Shown here piece by piece: positions 24,005 through 32,633 of a stretch of 64,000 nt of DNA. The notes under the pieces were generated by a model, which was given only the letters and a program-made list of their open reading frames with translations, was not told the origin of the DNA and searched no databases. The stretch's first letter is position 1; each line of letters starts with the position of its first letter. This DNA comes from Brevibacillus thermoruber 423 (GTDB lineage Bacteria; Bacillota; Bacilli; Brevibacillales; Brevibacillaceae), in NCBI RefSeq assembly GCF_000454065.1, contig NZ_KE695650.1:62001-126000 (forward strand), written 5' to 3'. Position numbers and translations under genes: made by a program.

Positions 24005-25456
24005 GTGTTCGGAAAGAAGCAAGACGAAGGGGGGAGAAATCTGTTCGGTAGAAGGAATACCCGCACCATGGCCCGCATGCTGTTGGCCGCAGGAATCGCC
24101 GGACTCACGGTCGGGGCCGTTTTTTTCGACCGGGTCAGTGCCGCATCGGTCTCCTTGCAGGAGAGGATCGACCAGGCTCAACCGGGAGCAGTCGTCACCG
24201 TTCCGGCAGGAAAATACCGGGGGCCCATTCGCATTACCAAACCGATCGTGCTGCAGGCAGAGGGGGCCGTGGAGATTGCCAGTGATGGAAGCAGCCCTGT
24301 TCTGTCGATTCTGTCCGATCATGCCGTCGTCCGGGGAATGAAAATCGTAGACAACCGAATCAATCCCGCAGACGCGTCCGTGGTCATGAGGGGGAACCAC
24401 AACATTGTGGAAGACCTTGTGATCGAAACGATGGGAACAGGGGTACAGCTTCGTGATGCCAGCAACAATACGCTGCGCGGTATCCGCGTGATCGGTCTGG
24501 TAACGGACCCGGGCAAGGAACAGGAAGGCCTCCACAACCACGGCCAACACGCGCACCAACTGTCGGGAGCAGCCGGTACAAATCCGGATGTTACGGCCAA
24601 AAAGGGAAACGGCTTCGACTTGAATCACTCTCATCACAACCGGATCGTCTCCAACCGGATCAGCAACATGTTTGACGGCATCTATGCGGAAAACAGCAAC
24701 TTCAACCACATGGAGCAAAATTTCGTGGAGAACTCCCGATACGGTTATCATTTCATGGGTACGTCCGCCACGAAGCTGCTCGGCAACACAGGAAGCGCCA
24801 ACGTGACGGGCACGATGCTCATGGAATCGGATGGCGCTGTCGTGCAGCATAATCGTTTTGTCAAACAAAGGGAAAATCCGAACGCCCAGGGGATTCTTCT
24901 TTTCGACGTAACGGGATCGCGAATCGAGGGAAATCGCATCGAGGGAAACCGTGTGGGCTTGTACATGGAACGGTCCAAAGGGAACCGTCTGGAAGGTAAC
25001 GAATTCACGCTGAACTTTGTCGGGATGCAGCTCAAACAAGCCTCAGGGAATGTGGTGACGGCCAACCATTTTGTGTCCAATGTCATCCAGGCACAGGCGC
25101 AGGACAGCACAGCCAACACGTTGGAGGGAAACTACTGGGACGACATGCAGGGCATTGATCTGGATGCAGACGGCCGCAGCAATATCCCCTACGAGCTCAA
25201 CCCGTTTTTCCTGGCGTTGACCGAAGCGGTACCGCCCTATCAGATCTTTTTCCAGGCACCCGGTCTTGTGTTTTTGGAGGGGCTTTTTACCGCAGGGACA
25301 GACGCGTCCATTCGGGACGGGGCACCATTGCTGGCTCCGGTTATGGCGCAAGAGGACGAACAGCGGGCGGGTCAGCAGACGGCCATGGGCGTACTCAGTG
25401 TGCTGCTGATGAGCGGAAGCTGTTTGATCATGTATGGAGGAGTGAGACGAAAATGA
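24005..25456 (+). CDS. nosD: NosD-like periplasmic copper-maturation protein
   Basis: 483 aa from GTG 24005; an ATG at 24068 preceded by GAAGGA is an equally good start and would give a tighter signal peptide (LLAAGIAGLTVGAVFF, cleavage after VSA). The body is a right-handed beta helix of repeated short units (NHNIVEDLVI, SNNTLRGIRV, HHNRIVSNRIS, SKGNRLEGNEF), the NosD/CASH pattern, with several His-rich turns. A C-terminal hydrophobic segment (MGVLSVLLMSGSCLIMYGG) anchors it. With NosF and NosY it forms the ABC system needed to mature nitrous-oxide reductase. It overlaps nosL by four bases. Confidence 0.88.
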   Translation: MFGKKQDEGGRNLFGRRNTRTMARMLLAAGIAGLTVGAVFFDRVSAASVSLQERIDQAQPGAVVTVPAGKYRGPIRITKPIVLQAEGAVEIASDGSSPVLSILSDHAVVRGMKIVDNRINPADASVVMRGNHNIVEDLVIETMGTGVQLRDASNNTLRGIRVIGLVTDPGKEQEGLHNHGQHAHQLSGAAGTNPDVTAKKGNGFDLNHSHHNRIVSNRISNMFDGIYAENSNFNHMEQNFVENSRYGYHFMGTSATKLLGNTGSANVTGTMLMESDGAVVQHNRFVKQRENPNAQGILLFDVTGSRIEGNRIEGNRVGLYMERSKGNRLEGNEFTLNFVGMQLKQASGNVVTANHFVSNVIQAQAQDSTANTLEGNYWDDMQGIDLDADGRSNIPYELNPFFLALTEAVPPYQIFFQAPGLVFLEGLFTAGTDASIRDGAPLLAPVMAQEDEQRAGQQTAMGVLSVLLMSGSCLIMYGGVRRK

Positions 25457-25992
25457 AATCTCGGGTGTGGACGATTGGCGCAATGATGATGACCCTCTCC
25501 ATGTTGATGGGGGGATGCGGCAAGGAGGAAGCAAAACCGGTGGACATCGTGGAAGGCGTGGACAAATGCGACGTCTGCCATATGAATGTGGCCAATGACC
25601 ACAACGCGTCGGAAATCGTTTTGCAAAACGGGAAAGTGTTGAAATTTGACGATATCGGCTGTATGTACCGCTGGACAAAGGAGCATGAGAACGAACAGGT
25701 GGAAGCCCGGTTCGTCCGCGACTACCTCTCCAAGGAATGGGTGAACACCGATCAGGCGACGTATGTCTACGACAAAACGTTCCAGACGCCAATGGGGTAT
25801 GGCGTCTATTCCTTCAAGGACAAGGCAGCGGCGGAAGCGTTCGTCAAGGAAAAGCAAACCGGTTCGGTTATGAGCGTTCAGGATCTGGACAAGCATGCCT
25901 GGGAGAGCAGCATGAAAAAGCATGGGCAAAGTGACGGACATCCGGAATCAGGCCAGCACGGCACGTCGGACGCACAGCAGACACACAACTAG
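25453..25992 (+). CDS. nosL: NosL-family copper-chaperone lipoprotein
   Basis: 179 aa. Signal peptide with lipobox LMGGC, so Cys22 is the lipidated residue. The metal-site motif CDVCHM (39-44) is characteristic, with DDIGCMYRW further on matching the second conserved patch. NosL binds Cu(I) and hands it to nitrous-oxide reductase maturation. The C-terminal 25 residues are His/Gln/Gly-rich. The start overlaps the nosD stop (ATGA), fixing the start codon. Confidence 0.9.
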   Translation: MKSRVWTIGAMMMTLSMLMGGCGKEEAKPVDIVEGVDKCDVCHMNVANDHNASEIVLQNGKVLKFDDIGCMYRWTKEHENEQVEARFVRDYLSKEWVNTDQATYVYDKTFQTPMGYGVYSFKDKAAAEAFVKEKQTGSVMSVQDLDKHAWESSMKKHGQSDGHPESGQHGTSDAQQTHN

Positions 25993-26009
25993 CAGAGGAA
26001 GTGGCGCAC

Positions 26010-26828
26010 GTGCACATCATGAACATTGCCAAACGAGAAATACAGATCGGGTTTCGCAATCCGTGGGCGTACTCGTTCACGGCCCTGTTTTCCCTGTTCA
26101 CGCTGGCCCTGTTGATCATTCAATCCCAGTCCTACATGGAGGGATACACGTATACGACCGGCACCATTCTCAATCTGATCCTGTACCTGCTCCCCTTGAT
26201 GACCATGCTGCTCGCCTCCTTTTCGGTTACGGCAGAAAAGGAGGAGGGGAGCTGGGAGCTTCTGTCCACCTACGCCCTTACAGCCACTTCGTTTTTGTGG
26301 GGGAAGTACGCGGGATTGGCTGTGGTGCTCGTCTCCATCGTGTGTTTTAGCTACGGGTTTGCCGGGTTGTTCGGCATGCTTCTGGGAAAAGGGTTCACCC
26401 TTTCCGCCCTGCTGTTTTTCTTGTTGTTTTCCATCTGCATCGTGCTGTTGTTTCTGGGGATCGCCATGGTGGTCGGCTCCCTGAGCCGGAACCGCTGGCA
26501 GGCGCTTACGCTCGGGGTCAGCATCTGGTTTTTCTTGATTCTGGCCTGGCCCACGCTCTTGATCTCGGTCTTGAGCTTTTTGCCGTACACATGGATCAAA
26601 CCGGTACTCCAGGTGGCCACCTGCCTGAATCCCGCAGAGTTTGTGCGCATGTTTTCCGTTGTCAGACTGGGGGGAGGCGCCATCTTCGGCCCCGAGTACT
26701 ACAAGTGGGTGAACTGGATGGAATCCCCTTTTGGCATCGCCGGTTTTGCTGCGCTCTGCCTGATGTGGATCTGCGTGACGATGCTGACCGCGATAGCTGT
26801 TTGGGAAAGAAGGCGATACCGTGACTAA
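26010..26828 (+). CDS. nosY: ABC-2 type permease, NosY-like
   Basis: About 272 aa from GTG 26010, 10 bp after AGAGGA; a GTG at 26001 is too close to that site. Six hydrophobic segments, with NIAKREIQIGFRNPW at the N-terminus typical of NosY/ABC-2 permeases. It pairs with the ATPase downstream and NosD upstream. The stop overlaps the nosF start by eight bases, so all four nos genes are coupled. Confidence 0.88.
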   Translation: MHIMNIAKREIQIGFRNPWAYSFTALFSLFTLALLIIQSQSYMEGYTYTTGTILNLILYLLPLMTMLLASFSVTAEKEEGSWELLSTYALTATSFLWGKYAGLAVVLVSIVCFSYGFAGLFGMLLGKGFTLSALLFFLLFSICIVLLFLGIAMVVGSLSRNRWQALTLGVSIWFFLILAWPTLLISVLSFLPYTWIKPVLQVATCLNPAEFVRMFSVVRLGGGAIFGPEYYKWVNWMESPFGIAGFAALCLMWICVTMLTAIAVWERRRYRD

Positions 26829-27624
26829 GACCGGACTGCACATGATGCAGGTAGAAAAGACGATTGGCGGAAAAACCATTGTGCATCCGTTTGATTTGAA
26901 CGTCGAACCGGGACAGGTTGTCGCTGTTTGCGGGGGAAACGGGGCGGGGAAAAGCACCATTCTCCGCATGATTGTGGGAATTACCCAACCCAGTTCGGGA
27001 ACGATCGAGCTGAACGGGTTGAACTTGAAGGAACATCGTGTGAAATATTTGCAGCAAATTGGCTATATGCCGGACCACTTCAATTTTTCGGCCGGACTGA
27101 CGGCGAGCGAGTGCATGCGGTTTTACGCTTCCCTTCGCGGGCGGACAGCGTCGGAAGCGGATGAGGCGCTGCAGGCGGTAGGGCTTCACGAGGCCCGCAA
27201 GAAAAAGGTGTCCGTGTTTTCCAAAGGCATGCAGCAGCGTCTGCTGTTTGCCCAGGCCATGTTGGGCAAACCGGCACTGCTTGTGCTGGATGAGCCGACA
27301 AACGGATTGGATCCGTACTGGATGGGCGCCTTTGTTGATCTGGTGAAAACCATCAAGAAGGAAGGCATCTCCGTTATTTTCTCCACTCACCAACTGCAGG
27401 CGGCCAACGAGGTGGCGGATCAAGCCATTTTTGTCATAAACGGAAAAATCGTCCGCTCCGCCACGATGGAGGAATACCGGGCGCAATACGGGGAACTGGC
27501 CTTGCACCGTGCTTTCTCCGAACTGTTTCCCCGTCAGCAGCAGCCAGAGAAGAAAACGGAGGAACCCTCCTCTGTGACCGTCACGATTCGAGGGCGTGAG
27601 AGCAGGAACCAAGAACACAAGTAA
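26821..27624 (+). CDS. nosF: ABC transporter ATPase, NosF-like
   Basis: 267 aa, GTG start. Walker A is GGNGAGKST near 38, Q-loop YMPDHF, signature FSKGMQQRL (the NosF-type variant of LSGGQ), Walker B LLVLDEPTNGLD, and switch His in FSTHQL. It energises NosY/NosD. It is the last gene of the block; nothing resembling nosZ, nosB or nosR follows or precedes it inside the window. Confidence 0.9.
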   Translation: MTKTGLHMMQVEKTIGGKTIVHPFDLNVEPGQVVAVCGGNGAGKSTILRMIVGITQPSSGTIELNGLNLKEHRVKYLQQIGYMPDHFNFSAGLTASECMRFYASLRGRTASEADEALQAVGLHEARKKKVSVFSKGMQQRLLFAQAMLGKPALLVLDEPTNGLDPYWMGAFVDLVKTIKKEGISVIFSTHQLQAANEVADQAIFVINGKIVRSATMEEYRAQYGELALHRAFSELFPRQQQPEKKTEEPSSVTVTIRGRESRNQEHK

Positions 27625-27889
27625 ACGGAAACGCGGGCCCTGGCGCCGCGTTGACAATGAAGGAAGCAAGATTCCCTCGCTGTTCCCCATTGGGCGTCGT
27701 CGCACACCGAAAGGGGGGCTGTGCGTCAGCAACGGGCAAGGCCGTTACGCCGTGGTTGAGGTAAACCGGCGATGCTGATGGTTGAACACGCAGCCGGGAC
27801 GCGACTCACGTTTCTTCCTCGACGACCGGCGCATAGGCAGCGCGCAAGATCGGGATAATGATGGAAGAAACGGGTGCAAGGAGGTTGTC

Positions 27890-29305
27890 ATGACCATCAA
27901 GTGGGGGGCCTTTCTCGTCGGGTCGTTTGCCGGTGCATTCCTGGCCATTCTCTGTGCGGGTCTGATCGCCATCGTATTTGCCCGGCCATTGATCAAATGG
28001 GGGATCGGGCGCTTTACGAAACGGCTGATGGCTGACCGTTACCCGGAAAACATCTGGGAGATGGTCTCGGCTCTCACCAGGACAAGCCCCCGGATCGTCG
28101 TGGAAAACAGTCTGCGGGCAGCCAGCGGAGAAGTCATCGAACGACCGTTTGGCAGCCCGCGCACGTATCTGGACTTTGACGGCCTGGTTTTTTCTCCCGC
28201 TCAGCTTGCCACGCTTCCCGCATCGGAAAACGCTCCCGTCGACATGATGATCACGATCGGCCCGCAAGCCAAACGGCCGCTCATCCTGAACATCCCCCTG
28301 CTGGCCGGTGCGATGGGCTACGGGATCGGGGTGTCCGAGAAGGTGAAAATCGCCATCGCCAAAGGAACGGCTGCGGTCGGAACCGCGACGAACTCGGGCG
28401 AAGGCCCTTTGCTGCCCGAAGAGAGGGCCTGCGCCGCCCATTACATCCTGCAGTACCATTCCGGGTATTGGGCCAAAGAGCCGGAGATTCTCCGGCAGGC
28501 GGACGCGATCGAGATTCGTCTCGGCCAAGGAGCGATTGGAGGGGCTGCGACCGTGGTTCCACCCGCGTATTTGAAGGGGAGGGCCCGTGAACTTCTGCAG
28601 GTTCCGGACGGTGAGGTCCTCGTCGTCCCTTCCCGCCATCCGGAATTGGTCGAACCGAAGGACTTGAAGCCCCTGGTCGAGAAACTGCGCACCATCACCC
28701 AAGGCATCCCCATTGGCGTGAAGATGTGTGCCACCGGAAAGCTGGAAGCGGACCTGGAAGCCGCTGTTCAGGCCGGGGTGGATTTTATCAGCCTGGACGG
28801 TGGGCAGGCCGGCGCAAAAGGGGGAGCGCCCATTCTGGAAGACGATTTTGGCCTGCCGACGATTTTCGCCTTGTCGCGTGCGGTGGATTATCTCAAAAAG
28901 CGGGGCGTAAAAGACCGGATCACCCTCCTAAGCGGCGGAGGATATGCTGCACCCGGCCAATGTTTGAAAGCGCTCGCCCTTGGAGCGGACGGCGTTTATA
29001 TGGGAACGGCCCTGCTGTGGGGCATGGCCCATGATCAGGTGACAAAAGCCATTCCGTGGGAACCGCCCACTCAGCTCGCCTTTTACTCGGGGAGCCTGAA
29101 AGACGAGTTTGAAGTGGAAAAGGCCGCGCAGTCTTTGGAGAACTTTTTTCGATCCTTTGCAGAAGAGATGAAAATCGCCATTCGCGCGTTGGGGAAAACT
29201 TCCTTGAGGGACGTGAATGCGGACGATCTGGTAGCGCTTGACAGATGGACGAGCGCCGTCACGAAGGTGCGGCTGGTCACGCAACCCGATGAGCTCGTCC
29301 GATGA
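27890..29305 (+). CDS. FMN-binding glutamate-synthase-domain protein
   Basis: 471 aa from ATG 27890 (AGGAGG 6 bp upstream; a longer frame from 27782 has no such site). An N-terminal membrane helix (GAFLVGSFAGAFLAILCAGLIAIVF without its ends) is followed by a TIM barrel of the glutamate-synthase FMN domain: LAGAMGYGIG, TNSGEGPL, SLDGGQAGAKGGAP and GALGADGVYMG-type ends (ALGADGVYMG). There is no N-terminal amidotransferase domain and no GltD partner nearby, so it is one of the stand-alone membrane-anchored members, often only putatively assigned. Substrate unknown. A clean terminator follows. Confidence 0.88.
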   Translation: MTIKWGAFLVGSFAGAFLAILCAGLIAIVFARPLIKWGIGRFTKRLMADRYPENIWEMVSALTRTSPRIVVENSLRAASGEVIERPFGSPRTYLDFDGLVFSPAQLATLPASENAPVDMMITIGPQAKRPLILNIPLLAGAMGYGIGVSEKVKIAIAKGTAAVGTATNSGEGPLLPEERACAAHYILQYHSGYWAKEPEILRQADAIEIRLGQGAIGGAATVVPPAYLKGRARELLQVPDGEVLVVPSRHPELVEPKDLKPLVEKLRTITQGIPIGVKMCATGKLEADLEAAVQAGVDFISLDGGQAGAKGGAPILEDDFGLPTIFALSRAVDYLKKRGVKDRITLLSGGGYAAPGQCLKALALGADGVYMGTALLWGMAHDQVTKAIPWEPPTQLAFYSGSLKDEFEVEKAAQSLENFFRSFAEEMKIAIRALGKTSLRDVNADDLVALDRWTSAVTKVRLVTQPDELVR

Positions 29306-29319
29306 AGGGGAAAGCAAGG

Positions 29320-29347
29320 CAGCACCTGCAAAAAGGTGCTGTTTTTC
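29320..29347 (+). terminator. Rho-independent terminator
   Basis: CAGCACCT / AGGTGCTG hairpin with a 6-base loop (29320-29341) followed by TTTTT, 15 bp after the FMN-protein stop. Confidence 0.85.
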
Positions 29348-29349
29348 GT

Positions 29350-29472
29350 TTCAAGATGTCCTGTATCTGCCTGAACTGCGTGACAAGGACTTGACGGCCT
29401 TCGATTACATCGTGGTGCCCACCCGATGCCTATCTGGAATGGGTGGAAGAAGACATGCGGAGCAACGGGTAG
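29350..29472 (+). pseudogene. Short gene remnant, unknown family
   Basis: One frame reads QDVLYLPELRDKDL then FDYIVVPT; after a shift it continues DAYLEWVEEDMRSNG and stops at 29470-29472. The two pieces look like one protein fragment with a frameshift (an amidotransferase-like tail is a guess). No start or ribosome site remains. Confidence 0.3.
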
Positions 29473-29575
29473 GACTTGCCCGCCCCCTTTGCCGGCCGGA
29501 CGGTATCGGATCGAAGCCGTTCGTGTGGCAGGGGCCATCCGATACCGGACGTGGAAGGAGAAATGCCCCCCGAGT

Positions 29576-29944
29576 CTACCTGCTGGGTTCGGTTGGTGTT
29601 TCTTCTTCCGCGTCCAATGGTTTTTGGCTGATCCGCTCCATGTGCCGACTTCCCCATTTCGCCATCACATCCAGCAGTTCGCGTGTGGATTGTCCGTATT
29701 CGGTCAGGGAATACTCCACTTTCGGCGGAACCTGGGTGTACACTTCGCGGTGAATAATCCCGTCCTGCTCCAATTCCCGCAGTTGCTGGGTCAACATTTT
29801 TTGCGTGATGTCGGGCATGTCCCTTTTCAACTCGCCAAACCGTTTGGCCCCGTCGGACAGATGACAGAGAATCAGCGGTTTCCACTTGCCGCCGATCACT
29901 TTCAACGTACTCTCTACCGAGTCTTTAAATCGTTGGTCTCCCAT
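29576..29944 (-). CDS. hxlR: HxlR-family (DUF24) winged-helix regulator
   Basis: 122 aa. Family signature throughout: [48 protein letters not shown], then VEYSLTEYG. In B. subtilis HxlR is a formaldehyde-responsive activator of hxlAB. Here it sits beside a formaldehyde-assimilation block, and a 42-bp element just upstream of it recurs before zwf and before hxlA, which makes the assignment to that pathway more than a family match. No Cys is visible in the protein apart from the one in ILCHL, the position family sensors use for aldehyde or thiol detection (inference). Confidence 0.85.
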   Translation of the reverse strand: MGDQRFKDSVESTLKVIGGKWKPLILCHLSDGAKRFGELKRDMPDITQKMLTQQLRELEQDGIIHREVYTQVPPKVEYSLTEYGQSTRELLDVMAKWGSRHMERISQKPLDAEEETPTEPSR

Positions 29945-29958
29945 GCGGGCTGCCTCCT

Positions 29959-30000
29959 TGGTATCCTTTTCGATACTACGTTACTTGAAAGTGGGTACTT
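29959..30000 (+). promoter_or_regulatory. HxlR-type operator, copy 1 (hxlR / GNAT intergenic)
   Basis: 42-bp element starting TGGTATCC and ending GTACTT. It matches the hxlA copy at 33 of 42 positions without gaps. Core: ACTAC, then AAGTG-GG-TACTT (29989-30000). It lies 15 bp before hxlR and points toward the GNAT gene at 30124, with TACAAT (30020-30025) as a possible -10. Confidence 0.6.
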
Positions 30001-30123
30001 GTTGGGGAGGGTTGCTACATACAATAATAACGGTATCGTTCTCTTGTACTGTTTATTGTAACAAGAAACGAAGAAAAAACAACTGACCCAATAAGCCCAC
30101 ACCGCTGCAAGGAGAGATGTGAG

Positions 30124-30795
30124 ATGGACTATCGCAGAATTACCCATATCGAAGACAAGTGGTTTGCAAGCATGCACCGGTTGATGCAGGAGGTGTTCCC
30201 GCCTGAGGAGGTGCTGGAATTCGAGCTGTGGAAAGAGCCGCTGGAAGACCCGGGTATTCGCGTGTTTGTCGCGATTCACGAAGGAGAAGTTGTCGGGGGC
30301 ACGGAATACCGGTACTATGATGACCTGCAGGTGGCCATGACCGATTTTACGATCATTGGAAAGCCGGGGTTGGGAATCGGCCGCTTCCTCTATCAGAAGA
30401 GACAGGAAGACCTGATGTCCTTGGCGGCGGAGAGCGGGAAAAAGCTCGTTGGCATGTTTGCCGAGATCTATGATCCGTATCGAGCCGAACACCACGAATT
30501 CGGCGGCATCAAGCCGATGGATCCGTTTGTGCGCCGAGAGGTTCTGTCGCATCTTGGGTACAAGCGTCTTGACTTCCCGTACGTTCACCCTTCCTGGAAC
30601 AATGACGGCGAGGCGGTGACCGGTCTTGACCTCTGTTTTCTTCCGACGGATGACAATGTCCATGAGCTGCCTGCGGAATTGATCGTCACGTTCCTCAAAC
30701 GGTACTACTCCGTGCTTTCGAACAAGCCGGAGTCCTGGCATGCAATGATCGAACGGCTGGAGGCGCAGGAGACGGTACGCTTGCTGCCATTGTAA
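30124..30795 (+). CDS. GNAT-like acetyltransferase beside hxlR
   Basis: 223 aa with AAGGAGAGATG upstream. GNAT-type pattern: an N-terminal helix-rich start, strands FVAIHEGEVVGGTEYRYY, then FTIIGKPGLGIGRFLYQKR in the place of the acetyl-CoA loop and a C-terminal strand LGYKRLDFPYVHP. Substrate unknown. It lies directly downstream of operator copy 1, so it is probably co-controlled with the formaldehyde genes, which would be an unusual member of that regulon. Confidence 0.7.
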   Translation: MDYRRITHIEDKWFASMHRLMQEVFPPEEVLEFELWKEPLEDPGIRVFVAIHEGEVVGGTEYRYYDDLQVAMTDFTIIGKPGLGIGRFLYQKRQEDLMSLAAESGKKLVGMFAEIYDPYRAEHHEFGGIKPMDPFVRREVLSHLGYKRLDFPYVHPSWNNDGEAVTGLDLCFLPTDDNVHELPAELIVTFLKRYYSVLSNKPESWHAMIERLEAQETVRLLPL

Positions 30796-30898
30796 CGTTT
30801 GTCATTCGAGCAGGTACGAAATGGCGTGATCCCCGACAACGGGTGAACACGCCATTTTGATTTGCCGGAGTCGGGCAGGGCATCCCCGATGGTTTGTT

Positions 30899-30967
30899 TC
30901 GTTTCCAAAAACATACTATGTCACATGCAAGTATGTACTTGTTTATTTGGAAGGAAAGAATCATAAT
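30899..30967 (+). promoter_or_regulatory. HxlR-type operator copy 2 plus zwf promoter
   Basis: Operator 30899-30940 ends in the perfect dyad CAAGTA-TG-TACTTG and matches the hxlA copy at 26 of 42 positions. Its last two T's begin a -35 (TTGTTT, 30939-30944), followed by 17 bp and CATAAT (30962-30967). The same operator-to-promoter geometry occurs at hxlA. Confidence 0.65.
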
Positions 30968-31049
30968 GAATCCGTGTTCGAAACATCGGTTTCGTCGCGG
31001 CTGTCCGCCAACAGAGGGACAGTCATTTGCAGTAACGGAGGGTGTTAGG

Positions 31050-32576
31050 ATGGATGGGATGACATTTATCCTGTTTGGAGCAACAGGGGATTTGGCGAAA
31101 CGGAAAATTTTTCCTGCCATATACAATCTGTTTCTTGATGAGAAGCTGCCTCGCGCGTTCGCTGTCTTTGGCACCGGAAGACGGGACATGTCCGACGAGG
31201 ACTTTCGTGCCCATGTGGAACAGTCGGTGAAAACCTTCTCCCGTCGATGGGAAGACGATCGTGACCGTGCGGGGCAGTTTCTGAGCATGTTTCACTACTG
31301 TGCCATGGATGTGACCCAACCGCAGGATTACGGGAAGCTGGCGCAGCGCATCCGGCAGCATGAGCAGGAAGGGAAGATTCCGGAAAACCGGATCTATTCC
31401 TTGTCGGTGGCACCGGAACTGTTTGGCGTGATTGCCTCCAACATTTCAGCCAGTGAGTTGGGATCGGCAACAGGCTGGAAACGCCTGATCATCGAGAAGC
31501 CGTTTGGGCACGATCTCCAGTCAGCCCGGGATCTCAACCGTTCCTTGCGGCAGTTCTTCGACGAAGAGGAGATTTTCCGCATTGACCATTACCTTGGCAA
31601 GCCCATGGTGCAAAACCTTGAGGTATTGGAATTTGCCAACCCCATTCTGCGGACGTTGTGGAACAATCAGCACATCGCCAATGTCCAGATTACCGCCAGC
31701 GAAACGGTCGGGGTGGAAGAACGGGCAGGGTACTACGACAAGGCGGGAGCGATTCGGGACATGTTTCAAAACCACCTGCTCCAGCTCCTCATGATGACGG
31801 CGATGCAGATGCCCCGGCAGTTTTCGGCCCGGGAGATCCGCAACGAAAAGATCAAGGTGTTGAAAGCGCTGCGGCCGCTGCGTCAGGAAGACGTCGCCGC
31901 GCATGTGGTTCGCGGTCAGTACGGAAAAGGATGGATCAACGGGAAGCCGGCAGCGGCGTACCGGGACGAACCGGGGGTGGACAGGGCTTCGAACACCGAT
32001 ACGTTCGTCGCGGCTCGCCTGTGGATTGACAACGCGTTTTGGAGCGGGGTTCCCTTTTATATCCGGACCGGGAAGCGCATGCGGGAAAAGTCGACCCGAA
32101 TCGTGATCGAATTCAAAAATCCGCTGAGGGATGCGTACCCCGTCCGTCATGAGAAACCGGCTCCCAACCTGTTGGTGATCCATGTAAATCCGTACGAGGG
32201 TGTTTCGTTTCAATTGAACAGCAAACATCCGGGGAAACACAGCAGGATCGAGCCGATCACCATGGAGTTTGCGGCAAATGCCAACGATGTGCCCGAAGCC
32301 TATGAGCTCCTGCTCTATGATGCGCTGCGAGGCGACTCCACTTTCTTTGCCCATTGGGAAGAGGTTGAATTGTGCTGGAAGTGGGTGCAGCCCATTTTGG
32401 ACGCCTTTTCCGATCAGCGCGTTCCGCTTCATATGTATGAAGCCGGCACGCAGGGCCCCGAGACCGCTTTCCGACTGCTGGAGGAAGACGGTTTTTCATG
32501 GTGGGAACTCAACCGCCATGCCGAAGAAGGAACGCTGGGGGTTCGCAGGGAAGCGCTGTCCGTATCGGGTATATAG
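31050..32576 (+). CDS. zwf: Glucose-6-phosphate 1-dehydrogenase
   Basis: 508 aa from ATG 31050 (GGAGGG 7 bp before; a longer frame from 30894 covers the promoter). Nucleotide motif GATGDLAKR at 10-18, active-site RIDHYLGK near 177-184, then EKPFG and GVPFYIRTGK. It oxidises glucose-6-phosphate to 6-phosphogluconolactone with NADP. It opens the zwf-pgi-cyclase-gnd operon. In a dissimilatory RuMP cycle it takes hexose phosphate made from formaldehyde onward to gnd, where the CO2 is released. Confidence 0.96.
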   Translation: MDGMTFILFGATGDLAKRKIFPAIYNLFLDEKLPRAFAVFGTGRRDMSDEDFRAHVEQSVKTFSRRWEDDRDRAGQFLSMFHYCAMDVTQPQDYGKLAQRIRQHEQEGKIPENRIYSLSVAPELFGVIASNISASELGSATGWKRLIIEKPFGHDLQSARDLNRSLRQFFDEEEIFRIDHYLGKPMVQNLEVLEFANPILRTLWNNQHIANVQITASETVGVEERAGYYDKAGAIRDMFQNHLLQLLMMTAMQMPRQFSAREIRNEKIKVLKALRPLRQEDVAAHVVRGQYGKGWINGKPAAAYRDEPGVDRASNTDTFVAARLWIDNAFWSGVPFYIRTGKRMREKSTRIVIEFKNPLRDAYPVRHEKPAPNLLVIHVNPYEGVSFQLNSKHPGKHSRIEPITMEFAANANDVPEAYELLLYDALRGDSTFFAHWEEVELCWKWVQPILDAFSDQRVPLHMYEAGTQGPETAFRLLEEDGFSWWELNRHAEEGTLGVRREALSVSGI

Positions 32577-32633
32577 GACAGGGAAGCTGCACGTTTGTCC
32601 GCCATCATACTTTTTTGACAGGAGGGTGTCCAG

